Source of the DNA: Allomuricauda sp. CAU 1633
GTDB taxonomy: Bacteria > Bacteroidota > Bacteroidia > Flavobacteriales > Flavobacteriaceae
Length of the DNA stretch: 64,000 nucleotides
Direction of reading: 5' to 3'
Assembly: GCF_017313225.1 (NCBI RefSeq)
Contig: NZ_JAFLNE010000011.1
Location: forward strand, 20,656-84,655
Shown here: positions 43,465 through 52,475 of the stretch, one piece after another
Layout of the letters: every line of letters begins with the position of its first letter
Numbering within the stretch: the first letter of the stretch is position 1
Program-made: the position numbers and the translations under genes
The notes under the pieces: generated by a model
Databases searched by the model: none
Told to the model about the DNA's origin: nothing
The model's input: only the letters and a program-made list of their open reading frames with translations

Positions 43465-44553
43465 ATGAAAAAAGATAATTCACTGTTGCTATTTGTTTTT
43501 GTTGCCTTTGCAGGTTTGAATATGGCCTTGGCACAGTCTAACTATCCAACCCCTGTAGAAGGTGACTACGTCATTAAAGACTTTACGTTTCAGAGCAATG
43601 AGGTCCTTCCCGAACTCAAGTTGCATTATACCACTTTGGGCAAACCAACCAAAGGAAAGGATGGAAAGGTGAACAATGCCGTTTTGATCATGCATGGGAC
43701 CACAGGAAATGGAAAAGGATTTTTAAGCGAACGCTATGCCGGTAATCTGTTTGGTCCTGGTCAGCTTTTAGATGCGGAGAAATATTATATCATCCTTACG
43801 GATGCCATTGGTCACGGAAAATCCAGTAAGCCTAGCGATGGACTTCATATGAAATTTCCCAAGTACACTTATGATGATATGGTGTTGGCGCAATACCGTC
43901 TATTAAATGAACACCTTAAAGTTGATCATTTAAGGTTGGTCACGGGAACCTCAATGGGTGGTATGCACACATGGGTTTGGGGCTACACCTACCCAGATTT
44001 TATGGATGCTTTGATGCCTTTGGCAAGCCTTCCAGTTGAGATAGCCGGAAGAAACCGCATCCAACGAAAAATGATCATAGACCTTATTGAAATGGATCCA
44101 GAATGGAAGGGTGGGGAGTATAAGGAACAACCCAAGGTTGGATTGTCCGCAGCAATTTCCAATATGATGTTTATGGTAAGTGTGCCCTTAAAATGGCAAA
44201 ACGCGGCGCCCACTCGTGAAGAATCCGAAAAGATGATGGAGCAGCTGTTAAATCGTTACTTGGGAATGATGGATGCTAATGACATGATCTATGCGTTCGA
44301 TTCTTCCCGATTTTACAATCCAGCTCCCCATTTACGTCAAATAAAGGCCCCACTGATTGCCATAAACTCTGCAGACGACCAAGTAAACCCTCCAGAACTG
44401 GGGCTTATGGAAAGAGAGATATTAAAAGTAGAAAAGGGAAAATATATATTGATTCCCATATCAGAGAAAACCTCTGGGCACGGTACCCATTCAGATCCCA
44501 CAATTTGGGGGAATTATTTAAAAAGCTTGTTGGAGATATCGGAGCGGGAATAA
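43465..44553 (+). CDS. Exported alpha/beta hydrolase, MetX (homoserine acetyltransferase)-like
   Basis: A 362-residue protein with a signal peptide (about 1-24, ending MALAQ) and a MetX-like alpha/beta hydrolase fold. The oxyanion strand is VLIMHGTTGNGK, the nucleophile elbow GTSMGGMH (Ser about 163), the acid Asp in INSADDQVNPP and the His in TSGHGTHSDP. Being secreted, it is unlikely to make methionine precursors; a hydrolase role is inferred. It is 20 bp from the peptidase. Confidence 0.85.
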   Translation: MKKDNSLLLFVFVAFAGLNMALAQSNYPTPVEGDYVIKDFTFQSNEVLPELKLHYTTLGKPTKGKDGKVNNAVLIMHGTTGNGKGFLSERYAGNLFGPGQLLDAEKYYIILTDAIGHGKSSKPSDGLHMKFPKYTYDDMVLAQYRLLNEHLKVDHLRLVTGTSMGGMHTWVWGYTYPDFMDALMPLASLPVEIAGRNRIQRKMIIDLIEMDPEWKGGEYKEQPKVGLSAAISNMMFMVSVPLKWQNAAPTREESEKMMEQLLNRYLGMMDANDMIYAFDSSRFYNPAPHLRQIKAPLIAINSADDQVNPPELGLMEREILKVEKGKYILIPISEKTSGHGTHSDPTIWGNYLKSLLEISERE

Positions 44554-44631
44554 GCTCCACATATCCCACTAAAGATAATTTAATTGCAGTTTTATGATTT
44601 GATGGTTTGAATTAGTTGATTGATTGTAACG

Positions 44632-44663
44632 AGGCTCCAATATATTTGGGGCCTTATCTTTTT
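44632..44663 (+). terminator. Terminator after the MetX-like gene
   Basis: Arms AGGCTCCAA (44632-44640) and TTGGGGCCT (44646-44654) with one G-T pair and a TATAT loop, then TATCTTTTT. About 80 bp after the stop. Confidence 0.6.
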
Positions 44664-44714
44664 AACGATTATTGTCATTAAAGATCAATGGGATCAAAAA
44701 AACAAGATGAATGC

Positions 44715-44756
44715 AAAAAGAAAACCCTGAAAACCAATAGGCTTTCAGGGTTTTTA
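44715..44756 (-). terminator. Terminator of tRNA-Lys
   Basis: The 13-base arm AAAACCCTGAAAA (44721-44733) faces CTTTCAGGGTTTTT (44742-44755) across an 8-nt loop; on the reverse strand a T-rich tract (plus-strand A run 44715-44719) follows. It is 2 bp from the tRNA end. Confidence 0.75.
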
Positions 44757-44757
44757 G

Positions 44758-44830
44758 TGACCTGACTGGGGCTCGAACCCAGGACCCTCTCCTTAAAAGG
44801 GAGATGCTCTACCAACTGAGCTATCAGGTC
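44758..44830 (-). tRNA. tRNA-Lys (anticodon TTT)
   Basis: A 73-nt cloverleaf: acceptor GACCTGA with TCAGGTC, D arm AGCTCAGTTGGTAGAGC, anticodon loop CTTTTAA between TCTCC and GGAGA, T arm CTGGG-TTCGAGC-CCCAG. Discriminator A; no CCA encoded. It reads AAA and AAG. Confidence 0.96.
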
Positions 44831-44865
44831 GCTTATCAGTGCCGGCGCATTGCGCTAAGCGGGTG

Positions 44866-44895
44866 CAAATATAACATCAATAATCTATTTTACAA
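44866..44895 (-). promoter_or_regulatory. tRNA-Lys promoter (TTG-N19-TATATTTG)
   Basis: On the reverse strand, TTG (44893-44895) is 19 bp from TATATTTG (44866-44873), the full Bacteroidota consensus. The box plus the start of the leader, TATATTTGCACCCGCTTAGC, recurs at 63878-63897. Confidence 0.82.
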
Positions 44896-44908
44896 GGTGA
44901 ATTAATGA

Positions 44909-44916
44909 TAAATTTG
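44909..44916 (+). promoter_or_regulatory. -7 box TAAATTTG for aroK
   Basis: Consensus -7 box 32 bp before the aroK ATG, diverging from the tRNA-Lys promoter. Confidence 0.5.
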
Positions 44917-44948
44917 TGTTTTTTAAAAATCGCTTATAAATTCAATAT

Positions 44949-45464
44949 ATGAGAGTAGTTTTGGTGGGGTATATGGCAAGTGGAAAGTCCTCCGTTGGGA
45001 AGTTGTTGGCCAGGGAGTTAGGGCTGGAGTTCCTAGATCTTGATGCGTATATTGAGGAACAACAACAAAAATCCATTAAAACCATTTTTTCTGAGAAAGG
45101 AGAGATTTATTTTAGAAAATTGGAACACGAAATGCTGTCCAAGGTTTTGGATGACCACCAAGATTTGATGCTTTCCACAGGTGGCGGAACCCCTTGTTAT
45201 GGAAACAACATGGAGACCATTTTACAAAAATCTGACCATTCCATTTACCTGCAATTGTCCATTTCCGCATTGGTGGAACGGATAAAGGGTGAAAAAGAAG
45301 ACCGACCCTTGGTTAAAAATATTGATGATGAAGACCTTCCGGAATTTATTGGAAAGCATCTCTTTGAGCGAAGACAATACTACGCGCAGGCCAAGCATAT
45401 TTTAGAATGTGATGGTAAGGATTTGGAAACTGTGGTCTCCGAAATAAAACAACTACTACTCTAA
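44949..45464 (+). CDS. aroK: Shikimate kinase
   Basis: Phosphorylates shikimate in aromatic amino-acid synthesis. The 171-residue P-loop enzyme has Walker A GYMASGKSS (about residues 7-15), the shikimate-binding DLDAYIEEQ, STGGGTPCYGNN with the Gly-rich substrate loop, and the lid around EDRPLVKN. Its 3' end overlaps the PRT gene tail-to-tail by 9 bp. Confidence 0.94.
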   Translation: MRVVLVGYMASGKSSVGKLLARELGLEFLDLDAYIEEQQQKSIKTIFSEKGEIYFRKLEHEMLSKVLDDHQDLMLSTGGGTPCYGNNMETILQKSDHSIYLQLSISALVERIKGEKEDRPLVKNIDDEDLPEFIGKHLFERRQYYAQAKHILECDGKDLETVVSEIKQLLL

Positions 45465-45953
45465 AAAGACCGCATCGTTTTTCGGCTGGAACTCCACTTT
45501 AATGTGTTCATTGAGTGAAGTGGACAAAGAAATGCCCTTAAAATCGGCTTTAACGGGAAACTTTTTATGGTTCCTATTCACCAGCACCGCCGTTTTCAAT
45601 TGTTTTATAGGGGTCTTTAAAAAGTGGTGCACTCCGTAAATCAATGTGGTGCCCGAATTGAGCACATCATCAACCAGTATTACAGATTTGTTTTTATAAT
45701 CTTCCTCTGGAATTGAGGTGCTAACCCCACTCTCCAAAGGATTTTTTTTATCCATTTCCACTTTGCATAGCACAATCTCGGCTTCGGTAATATTTTTGAG
45801 GACCGTCGCCACCTTTTTGGCAAAGTTCATGCCCCCACCATTGATTCCGGCCACAATGATTTCTTTCTCATCAACATTGCTCTCATAAATCTGATAGGCA
45901 ATGCGCCTAACAATGTGTTGAATTTGACTGTGGGTCAGTATGCGGTTCATCAT
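45456..45953 (-). CDS. Phosphoribosyltransferase (type I PRT fold)
   Basis: Start at 45953 (165 residues, MMNRILTHSQIQHIVRRIA); the frame from 46160 would run through the upstream gene. The PRPP-binding motif is VILVDDVLNSGTTL (about residues 93-106), with an upstream VAGINGGGMNFA loop. Fold is sure, substrate is not (pyrR- or hypoxanthine-like). The gene lies 34 bp after HslR. Confidence 0.85.
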   Translation of the reverse strand: MMNRILTHSQIQHIVRRIAYQIYESNVDEKEIIVAGINGGGMNFAKKVATVLKNITEAEIVLCKVEMDKKNPLESGVSTSIPEEDYKNKSVILVDDVLNSGTTLIYGVHHFLKTPIKQLKTAVLVNRNHKKFPVKADFKGISLSTSLNEHIKVEFQPKNDAVFLE

Positions 45954-45987
45954 AGCATGGATAATTGTATCAAATATATAAAACAGA

Positions 45988-46359
45988 TTATTCAGATTCG
46001 TCCAAATAATCATCAATGTCGCGTCGGTCTTTCTTTGTGGGGCGCCCCAATCCCTTCTTTCTATAGTGGGTTTTGGCAAACTGTACCAATTCGTTGTGCT
46101 CAAAAGCCTCTTTTGGGGTCGTGTCTTTTCGGTATATGTCCACCAACTTGGCCCCAACACGACTTTCAGGAATGTCCAGGACTGTTAATTCATAGTCGAT
46201 TTGGTTCTTTCGCAGCACCACTTTATCCATAGGATAAACCTCCCTCGAAGGTTTTACAACACTCCCATTCACCTTTACCTGCCCTTTTTTAACGGCAGTG
46301 GAGGCAACGTTTCGGGTTTTGTAATATCTAATACACCAAAGGTACTTGTCTATCCGCAT
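45988..46359 (-). CDS. S4-domain RNA-binding protein, HslR-like
   Basis: A 123-residue protein that starts MRIDKYLWCIRYYKTRNVAS, the typical S4/HslR (Hsp15) opening, followed by KKGQVKVNGSVVKPSREVYPMD. It ends in a basic/acidic tail with GLGRPTKKDRRDID. Hsp15 rescues stalled 50S-nascent chain complexes in E. coli. A TATTTTTG box lies 31 bp upstream. Confidence 0.85.
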   Translation of the reverse strand: MRIDKYLWCIRYYKTRNVASTAVKKGQVKVNGSVVKPSREVYPMDKVVLRKNQIDYELTVLDIPESRVGAKLVDIYRKDTTPKEAFEHNELVQFAKTHYRKKGLGRPTKKDRRDIDDYLDESE

Positions 46360-46390
46360 ACGCTCTGCAAATCTTTGTTAATGCACCGAG

Positions 46391-46398
46391 CAAAAATA
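46391..46398 (-). promoter_or_regulatory. -7 box TATTTTTG for the HslR/PRT transcript
   Basis: Reverse-strand consensus -7 box, 31 bp before the HslR ATG. Confidence 0.5.
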
Positions 46399-46425
46399 AC
46401 GGAAAATTGTATCTTGCGCAGCTAA

Positions 46426-47442
46426 ATGACACACTTGATGAGGTACGGGATTTTTGTTTCTTTGTTTTTGACATTGATTTTTTTATCATGCAATAATGAT
46501 GATAATAGTGGGCCAGAGGCTGTGCCACCTAGGGCACTAGCTGAGGTTGCACCCGAAAATGATAATGACATACAGGAGTTTTTGCAGACACATTTCTACA
46601 ACTATGAAGAATTTCAATCTCCACCGGCTGATTTTGATTACAAGATAAAGATCGACACTATTGCTGGCGTAAATGCTGATAAAACTCCATTAAGCGATAT
46701 GGTTAGGAGCACTTCAATCAATATATCTTCCAATCAATTGAATTTGGATACCGATGAAGATAATGTACCCCATAAACTCTATTATCTTTCTGCAAGGCCC
46801 ACATTTGCCGAGCTGGATGCCATGGGGCCAAATCCTGAAATAGGGACTTATCCCAGCGTTGCGGATTCTGTTTATGTACGATATGAAGGAAAATTGCTGG
46901 ACCTCACTACTTTTGATGGGGCATTTTTTAATCCCATTTGGTTTGATTTGGCGCAGTTGCAGGACTTTTCCCAAGGGGCCCGAGGTTTCTCGGAAGGTAT
47001 TCCATTTTTGAAAACAGGAGGAGCGCCCATTGACAATGGGGATGGAACGGTAAGTGTTGAGGAGTACGGTGTGGGGATGATCATATTTCCTTCTGCTTTG
47101 GGATATTATAATAATGCATCCATATCGCAGATTCCTACGTACAGCCCATTATTGTTTATGATAGACCTTTTTACCATGAACCAGTCTGACCATGATAATG
47201 ATGGTATTCCTTCAATTGAAGAAGATGTCAACGGCAATGGTTACTTGTATGATGACAATACCGATTCAGACGAAGAAGATAGGCTAAGAACGGTGCGACG
47301 GGCCAATTTCTTGGATGGGGATGATGACGGAGATGGCGTTTCCACAAGGAGTGAAATTACCAATGAGAATGGTGGAATTATTTTACCCTATCCCGATACT
47401 GATAATGATGGTATCCCGGACTATTTGGATCCAGACAATTAA
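46426..47442 (+). CDS. FKBP-type PPIase lipoprotein with C-terminal calcium-binding repeats
   Basis: The 338-residue product is a lipoprotein (signal to LIFLSC, Cys22; Met5 at 46438 is an alternative start). The middle (about 110-250) has FKBP-like features, ADSVYVRYEGKLLDLTTFD and GYYNNASISQIPTYSPLLFMIDL, matching the Gly/Ile/Pro and C-terminal strands of FKBP. The last 85 residues carry Asp-rich loops (DHDNDGIPSIEED, DGDDDGDGVSTRSE, DTDNDGIPDYLDPDN) like thrombospondin type 3 or dockerin calcium repeats. A surface or periplasmic folding factor that binds calcium is inferred. Confidence 0.82.
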   Translation: MTHLMRYGIFVSLFLTLIFLSCNNDDNSGPEAVPPRALAEVAPENDNDIQEFLQTHFYNYEEFQSPPADFDYKIKIDTIAGVNADKTPLSDMVRSTSINISSNQLNLDTDEDNVPHKLYYLSARPTFAELDAMGPNPEIGTYPSVADSVYVRYEGKLLDLTTFDGAFFNPIWFDLAQLQDFSQGARGFSEGIPFLKTGGAPIDNGDGTVSVEEYGVGMIIFPSALGYYNNASISQIPTYSPLLFMIDLFTMNQSDHDNDGIPSIEEDVNGNGYLYDDNTDSDEEDRLRTVRRANFLDGDDDGDGVSTRSEITNENGGIILPYPDTDNDGIPDYLDPDN

Positions 47443-47461
47443 CAAGCAAAGTGAAAGCATA

Positions 47462-47497
47462 AAAAAGTCCCGCTCCAATGAGCGGGACTTTTTTTAT
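47462..47497. terminator. Bidirectional intrinsic terminator
   Basis: Arms AAGTCCCGCTC (47465-47475) and GAGCGGGACTT (47480-47490), 4-nt loop, flanked by A and T runs on both sides. It serves the convergent FKBP and barrel genes. Confidence 0.85.
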
Positions 47498-47514
47498 TTC
47501 TCGTTTATTTGGAA

Positions 47515-48126
47515 TTATAGTTTTAGAGACAACGAAAAAATAACCTGTGAAGGTCTGGAATCGACTCTACCGGAAACGTCCGTAATGTTGTTTCCAATAA
47601 AGTTGGCTTCGTTTTCAGAAAAACCACGTTCATAACGAACATCAAAACCCAGTTTGCCGATATTCACTCCCGCACCAGCATTCAATCCAACGGTAAAATC
47701 ATTTTCAACATCCTCTATTTCCACACCATCTAGATCGTTCTTTAAAGTGTACTGAAAAGCTGGACCCGCAAAAACATGGAGTGGACCAACAATTTTAACA
47801 CCTAACAAAACTGGAAGATCCAACTTGGAAACATCATAATCTTGAGAGCTGCCATCTACGTCGTAGGAACTTTTGGTTTTGGTGTAGACCAATTCGGGTC
47901 TCAAATAGATTTTGGGTAAATCCAATTTTCCCCAGAACCCTACGTGGTAGCCTGTTTTGCCTTCCGCGCCTTCAACAATGTCTTGACCCGAATCGCCAAC
48001 AGAACCTATAAGGTCTCCGTTCTTATTGTAATTTAAACCTGCTTTGATCCCAAAACCAGAACCGCTTTGAGCCATAGCAACAGACCCCATTAGGGCCAAC
48101 ACTGCAACTAGAAGTGTTTTTTTCAT
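47515..48126 (-). CDS. PorT/OmpX-like outer-membrane beta-barrel protein
   Basis: A 203-residue protein with a signal peptide (about 1-19, ending SVAMAQ), then alternating strands with Gly/aromatic turns (FGIKAGLNYNK, YHVGFWGKLDLPKIYLRPELVY). The closing IFSLSLKL is typical of barrels assembled by Bam. It belongs to the outer-membrane protein beta-barrel domain group often annotated PorT or OmpA-like. Confidence 0.85.
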   Translation of the reverse strand: MKKTLLVAVLALMGSVAMAQSGSGFGIKAGLNYNKNGDLIGSVGDSGQDIVEGAEGKTGYHVGFWGKLDLPKIYLRPELVYTKTKSSYDVDGSSQDYDVSKLDLPVLLGVKIVGPLHVFAGPAFQYTLKNDLDGVEIEDVENDFTVGLNAGAGVNIGKLGFDVRYERGFSENEANFIGNNITDVSGRVDSRPSQVIFSLSLKL

Positions 48127-48178
48127 AAGTGTTCATTTTAAAAGTTGATGAAGAATATCACAAAAGTGATACCGAAAA

Positions 48179-49132
48179 TTATTTTCGCTTCAACACTTTT
48201 AAAACGGCGGCCTCAATGGCTTTATTGTTCAATCCGTATTTCTCCATCAGTTGTTCTGGAGTACCACTTTCACCAAAAGTATCTTGGGTGGCCACAAACT
48301 CTTGGGGTGCTGGATGATGGGTTGCCAGTACGCGAGCAACGCTCTCACCAAGACCTCCCAAATAGTTGTGCTCTTCAGCAGTAACCACGCAGCCTGTTTT
48401 CTTCACGGAATCCAAAATGGCTTTATCATCCAAAGGTTTTATGGTGTGGATATTGATTACTTCCGCAGAGATTCCTTGGTTTTCCAAACTTTCTGCTGCC
48501 AACAGTGCTTGCCATACCAAATGTCCGGTGGCAATGATGGTAACATCTGTTCCCTCGTTTAGCATGAGGGCCTTTCCAATCTCAAATTTTTGATCCACTG
48601 GAGTGAAGTTGGCTACTTTGGGTCGACCAAAACGCAAATAAACAGGTCCATGATGTTGGGCAATGGCAATAGTGGCAGCCTTGGTTTGGTTATAGTCACA
48701 TGGATTGATTACGGTCATGCCCGGAAGCATTTTCATCAAACCAATATCCTCCAAAATTTGGTGTGTAGCACCATCTTCACCCAAGGTTAGGCCAGCGTGC
48801 GAAGCACAGATTTTCACATTTTTATCCGAATAAGCAATGGACTGACGGATTTGATCATAAACACGACCTGTGGCAAAGTTGGCAAAAGTGGAAGCAAATG
48901 GTATTTTTCCACCTATAGTAAGACCAGCAGCAATTCCCATCATGTTGGCTTCAGCAATCCCTGTTTGGAAGAATCGTTCAGGATTTTCTTCAATAAACGT
49001 TTCAATCTTCAGGGAACCAACCAAGTCGGCACATAAGGCCACAACATTTGGATTGGTCCTACCCAATTCTGTCATTCCGGCACCATAACCGCTTCGCGTA
49101 TCGTTTTTTCCTTGATCTGTATATTTTGTCAT
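48179..49132 (-). CDS. Transketolase, C-terminal subunit
   Basis: Transketolase moves two-carbon ketol units in the pentose phosphate pathway. This 317-residue half carries the pyrimidine (Pyr) domain and the C-terminal domain: IAEANMMGIAAGLTIGGKIPFAS and HAGLTLGEDGATHQ (a thiamine-site loop), then the end DTFGESGTPEQLMEKYG. It pairs with the upstream gene, 17 bp away; splitting of transketolase is usual in Bacteroidota. Confidence 0.93.
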   Translation of the reverse strand: MTKYTDQGKNDTRSGYGAGMTELGRTNPNVVALCADLVGSLKIETFIEENPERFFQTGIAEANMMGIAAGLTIGGKIPFASTFANFATGRVYDQIRQSIAYSDKNVKICASHAGLTLGEDGATHQILEDIGLMKMLPGMTVINPCDYNQTKAATIAIAQHHGPVYLRFGRPKVANFTPVDQKFEIGKALMLNEGTDVTIIATGHLVWQALLAAESLENQGISAEVINIHTIKPLDDKAILDSVKKTGCVVTAEEHNYLGGLGESVARVLATHHPAPQEFVATQDTFGESGTPEQLMEKYGLNNKAIEAAVLKVLKRK

Positions 49133-49149
49133 TTTTCTTGTCTTCAGAA

Positions 49150-49995
49150 TTAATAATCACCTAAGGTCTCTGGATTCTGCGCCAATGCCGTGGCCAATTG
49201 CTCATCATTGGGAGCTTTACCGTGCCATGCGTGGGTGTGCATCATAAAGTCAACACCGTTACCCATCATAGTGGTCATAACAATGCAGACAGGCTTTCCT
49301 TTGCCAGTTCTACTTTTGGCTTCCTTAAGACCTGCAATGACCTGTTCTAAATCATTTCCATTCTCAATTTCCAGAACGTCCCAACCAAAAACCCTGAACT
49401 TTTCGGCAACATCGCCCATAGGCAATACATCTTCGGTGGCCCCATCAATTTGCTGACCATTTCGGTCTACCGTAGATATCAAGTTGTCTACCTTGTTTCC
49501 AGCGGCATACATAATGGCTTCCCAGTTCTGACCTTCTTGAAGTTCACCATCACCGTGAAGGCTGAACACCAAATGGTCATCACCATTCAATTTTTTGGCC
49601 AAGGCAGCACCAATGGCCACAGACATTCCTTGTCCCAATGAACCAGAAGCCACGCGAACCCCAGGTAAACCTTCATGGGTGGTTGGGTGACCTTGCAGAC
49701 GAGAGTCAATCAATCTAAAGGTGTTGAGTTCCTCAATGGGGAAGTATCCTTTTCGTGCCAAAACACTATAAAATACAGGTGAGATATGACCATTGGACAA
49801 AAAGAAGAGGTCTTCTCCCTTTCCATCCATATCAAATCCCTCCTTTAAATCCATGATTTCGTTGTATAGGGCAATAAAAAATTCGGTACATCCCAAAGAA
49901 CCTCCGGGGTGTCCAGAATTCACTTTATGGACCATTCTCAGAATGTCCCTTCGCACCTGAAAAACCAGGTCTTGTAATTCTTGTGTGTTTGGCAT
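49150..49995 (-). CDS. Transketolase, N-terminal subunit
   Basis: The 281-residue ThDP-binding half: NSGHPGGSLGCTEFFIAL early, GSLGQGMSVAIGAA and the diphosphate/Mg loop HGDGELQEGQNWEA (GDG...N motif). It forms the active enzyme with the C-terminal half in the same operon. Confidence 0.94.
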   Translation of the reverse strand: MPNTQELQDLVFQVRRDILRMVHKVNSGHPGGSLGCTEFFIALYNEIMDLKEGFDMDGKGEDLFFLSNGHISPVFYSVLARKGYFPIEELNTFRLIDSRLQGHPTTHEGLPGVRVASGSLGQGMSVAIGAALAKKLNGDDHLVFSLHGDGELQEGQNWEAIMYAAGNKVDNLISTVDRNGQQIDGATEDVLPMGDVAEKFRVFGWDVLEIENGNDLEQVIAGLKEAKSRTGKGKPVCIVMTTMMGNGVDFMMHTHAWHGKAPNDEQLATALAQNPETLGDY

Positions 49996-50123
49996 CTTTT
50001 ATAAATTAGTTTTCAAAGGTAATCGCTATAGAGTTGTTAAACAAGTGTAATATATACATTTATTAATCATTTTGTTGAAAGAAACTTTATTTTTTTGTTA
50101 AGTATTCCCGAAAATGAGTTGGT

Positions 50124-50131
50124 TATATTTG
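50124..50131 (+). promoter_or_regulatory. -7 box TATATTTG for tgt
   Basis: Consensus -7 box 18 bp before the TTG start of tgt; predicted transcription starts near 50138. Confidence 0.6.
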
Positions 50132-50149
50132 CGGTCTTAAAATACACTT

Positions 50150-51280
50150 TTGGATTTTAATTTAGTACAAAAAGATAAACAAAGTAAGGCCAGGGCAGGA
50201 GAGATAACTACTGATCATGGATCCATACAGACTCCGATTTTTATGCCCGTGGGTACTGTGGCTTCTGTTAAGGGGGTGCACCAACGCGAATTGAAGGATG
50301 AAATTGACCCGGATATCATTCTGGGAAACACCTACCACTTGTACTTACGTCCCAAAACTGGAATTTTGGAAGAAGCGGGCGGTCTCCACAAATTTATGGG
50401 GTGGGACCGGAATATTTTAACCGATAGTGGAGGCTATCAGGTGTATTCGCTTTCCAATAATCGGAAAATTAAGGAAGAAGGGGTCAAGTTTAAATCGCAT
50501 ATTGATGGGTCGCACCATGTTTTCACTCCAGAAAATGTCATGGAAATCCAGCGAACCATTGGCGCGGACATTATCATGGCCTTTGATGAATGTACGCCTT
50601 ATCCCTGCGACTATAACTACGCCAAGCGATCCATGCATTTGACCCACAGATGGTTGGACAGATGTATTTCGCATTTGGAGAAGCTTCCTTTTAAATATGG
50701 GTATTCCCAAAGCTTTTTCCCAATTGTACAGGGTTCTACCTATAAAGACTTACGAAAACAATCCGCAGAATATATTGCTTCCGTTGGCGCAGAAGGGAAT
50801 GCCATTGGGGGACTCTCCGTAGGAGAGCCTGCTGAGGAAATGTATGAAATGGCCGAATTGGTCTGCGGTATTTTGCCAGAGGATAAGCCCCGTTATTTAA
50901 TGGGTGTGGGTACACCTATTAATATATTGGAGAACATTGCCTTGGGGGTGGATATGTTCGATTGCGTAATGCCCACCCGAAATGCAAGAAATGGGATGTT
51001 GTTCACGGCACACGGTACCATCAATATAAAAAACAAAAAATGGGAGAACGATTTCTCTCCCATTGATGAGATGGGAATCACTTTTGTGGATACCGAATAC
51101 TCCAAAGCATACCTAAGACATTTGTTTGCCGCCAACGAATATTTGGGCAAGCAAATCGCTACCATACATAACCTTGGTTTTTATCTTTGGTTGGTACGAA
51201 CGGCAAGAGAACGTATTTTAGCAGGGGATTTCTTGGAATGGAAAACCCAAATGGTGCAACAAATGGATAAACGATTGTAA
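50150..51280 (+). CDS. tgt: tRNA-guanine transglycosylase (queuine/preQ1 insertion), TTG start
   Basis: Exchanges guanine-34 for a queuosine precursor in tRNAs with GUN anticodons. The 376-residue protein starts at TTG (50150-50152); the only upstream stop-free codons are three (AAT, ACA, CTT), so no ATG start is available. Landmarks: QTPIFMPVGTVASVKGVHQRE, DSGGYQVYSL with the nucleophile-adjacent motif, GGLSVGEP and the catalytic-site FDCVMPTRNARNG. A canonical zinc Cys set is not seen (CTPYPCD is present elsewhere). Its stop overlaps the lptG start by one base. Confidence 0.94.
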   Translation: MDFNLVQKDKQSKARAGEITTDHGSIQTPIFMPVGTVASVKGVHQRELKDEIDPDIILGNTYHLYLRPKTGILEEAGGLHKFMGWDRNILTDSGGYQVYSLSNNRKIKEEGVKFKSHIDGSHHVFTPENVMEIQRTIGADIIMAFDECTPYPCDYNYAKRSMHLTHRWLDRCISHLEKLPFKYGYSQSFFPIVQGSTYKDLRKQSAEYIASVGAEGNAIGGLSVGEPAEEMYEMAELVCGILPEDKPRYLMGVGTPINILENIALGVDMFDCVMPTRNARNGMLFTAHGTINIKNKKWENDFSPIDEMGITFVDTEYSKAYLRHLFAANEYLGKQIATIHNLGFYLWLVRTARERILAGDFLEWKTQMVQQMDKRL

Positions 51281-52362
51281 TGCTAACCATACTTGACAAG
51301 TATATCTTAAAACGCTATCTGGTCACCTTTATGGGGATGCTCATGCTCTTTGTGCCCATTGGGATCATGGCCAATTTGGCGGAAAAGATTGGGAAGATCA
51401 TAGACAACGAAGCCCCCTTGATGGAGGTCATTGTTTTTTATGGCAATTTCACCTTGGTCATTGGGAACTTGTTGCTTCCCGTTTTCTTGTTTTTGTCCAT
51501 TATATTTTTCACTTCCAAACTGGCCAGTAATACAGAGATTGTGGCCATTTTAAGCTCCGGAGTATCCTACGGGCGATTTTTGCGACCTTATTTAATAGGA
51601 GCCACCATGGTGGCCATTCTTATTTTTATGATGGGAATGTTCATTGTTCCCCATGCCAGTATTGGTTTTAATGAGTTTGAATACAAGTATTTTAAAAGGG
51701 GAAAACAAGACCGGGTCACGGACAATATTTTCAATCAGTTGAATGAAAACGATTATCTCTATGTAAGCAGTTTTGACCCCAATAGAAAGATTGGGTACAA
51801 CTTTACTTACGAACATTTTGATTCCATTAAACAATTGGATTATAAAATATCGGCAAGTAATATCCGCTGGATAGACAAGGACAGCATATACCGGTTGACC
51901 AATTATGCCAAAAGAAAACTCCAGAACAATGTGGAGATTATAGAGACCCAGCGAAGGTTGGACACACTGTTTACCTTTAAACTGGAAGATCTTACCCCGG
52001 TTTCTTATGTGGCGGAGACCAAGAATTTATTCGAGTTGAACGATTTTATAGATGATCAAAAACGGAAAGGGGCCTCCAACATCAATGCCTATATTTTGGT
52101 GAAATACAAAAGATGGGCCCTACCCATTGCCGCCTTTATTCTTACCATAATTGCGGTAGCGGTTTCCTCGGTAAAACGAAGGGGAGGTATGGGGCTCAAC
52201 TTGGCGTTTGGTATTGGAGTTGCATTTGTATACATCTTTTTTGATAAGGTTTTTGGAACCTTGGCCGAGCAATCCGGATTTTCACCCTTTCTGGCCGTGC
52301 TAATTCCCAACCTTATTTTTGGTGTTTTTGCAGTCTACATGCTGATGAAAGCGAAGCGATAA
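51280..52362 (+). CDS. LptF/LptG family permease of the LPS transporter
   Basis: A 360-residue inner-membrane permease with three N-terminal helices (about 10-110), a periplasmic beta-jellyroll domain (about 130-260) and three C-terminal helices (about 270-360). LptF/G with LptB extract lipopolysaccharide toward the outer membrane. The opening LTILDKYILKRYLVTFMGM is typical. F versus G cannot be told apart from one copy. Confidence 0.9.
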   Translation: MLTILDKYILKRYLVTFMGMLMLFVPIGIMANLAEKIGKIIDNEAPLMEVIVFYGNFTLVIGNLLLPVFLFLSIIFFTSKLASNTEIVAILSSGVSYGRFLRPYLIGATMVAILIFMMGMFIVPHASIGFNEFEYKYFKRGKQDRVTDNIFNQLNENDYLYVSSFDPNRKIGYNFTYEHFDSIKQLDYKISASNIRWIDKDSIYRLTNYAKRKLQNNVEIIETQRRLDTLFTFKLEDLTPVSYVAETKNLFELNDFIDDQKRKGASNINAYILVKYKRWALPIAAFILTIIAVAVSSVKRRGGMGLNLAFGIGVAFVYIFFDKVFGTLAEQSGFSPFLAVLIPNLIFGVFAVYMLMKAKR

Positions 52363-52433
52363 TCTATTCAAAATGACCTATCTTGTTGATGTTAAATGGC
52401 TTGGACATTTTCTGTGAATAATGCATAATGTCA

Positions 52434-52441
52434 TATATTTG
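52434..52441 (+). promoter_or_regulatory. -7 box TATATTTG for accA
   Basis: Consensus -7 box 34 bp before the accA ATG. Confidence 0.55.
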
Positions 52442-52475
52442 TCCCCATTCTTTTTCTTGAAAACAATTATTTCCA

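Noticed and set aside
45954..46160. An N-terminal extension of the phosphoribosyltransferase
   Set aside because: It lies antisense-free but inside the HslR coding region in another frame; the PRT fold starts at 45953.
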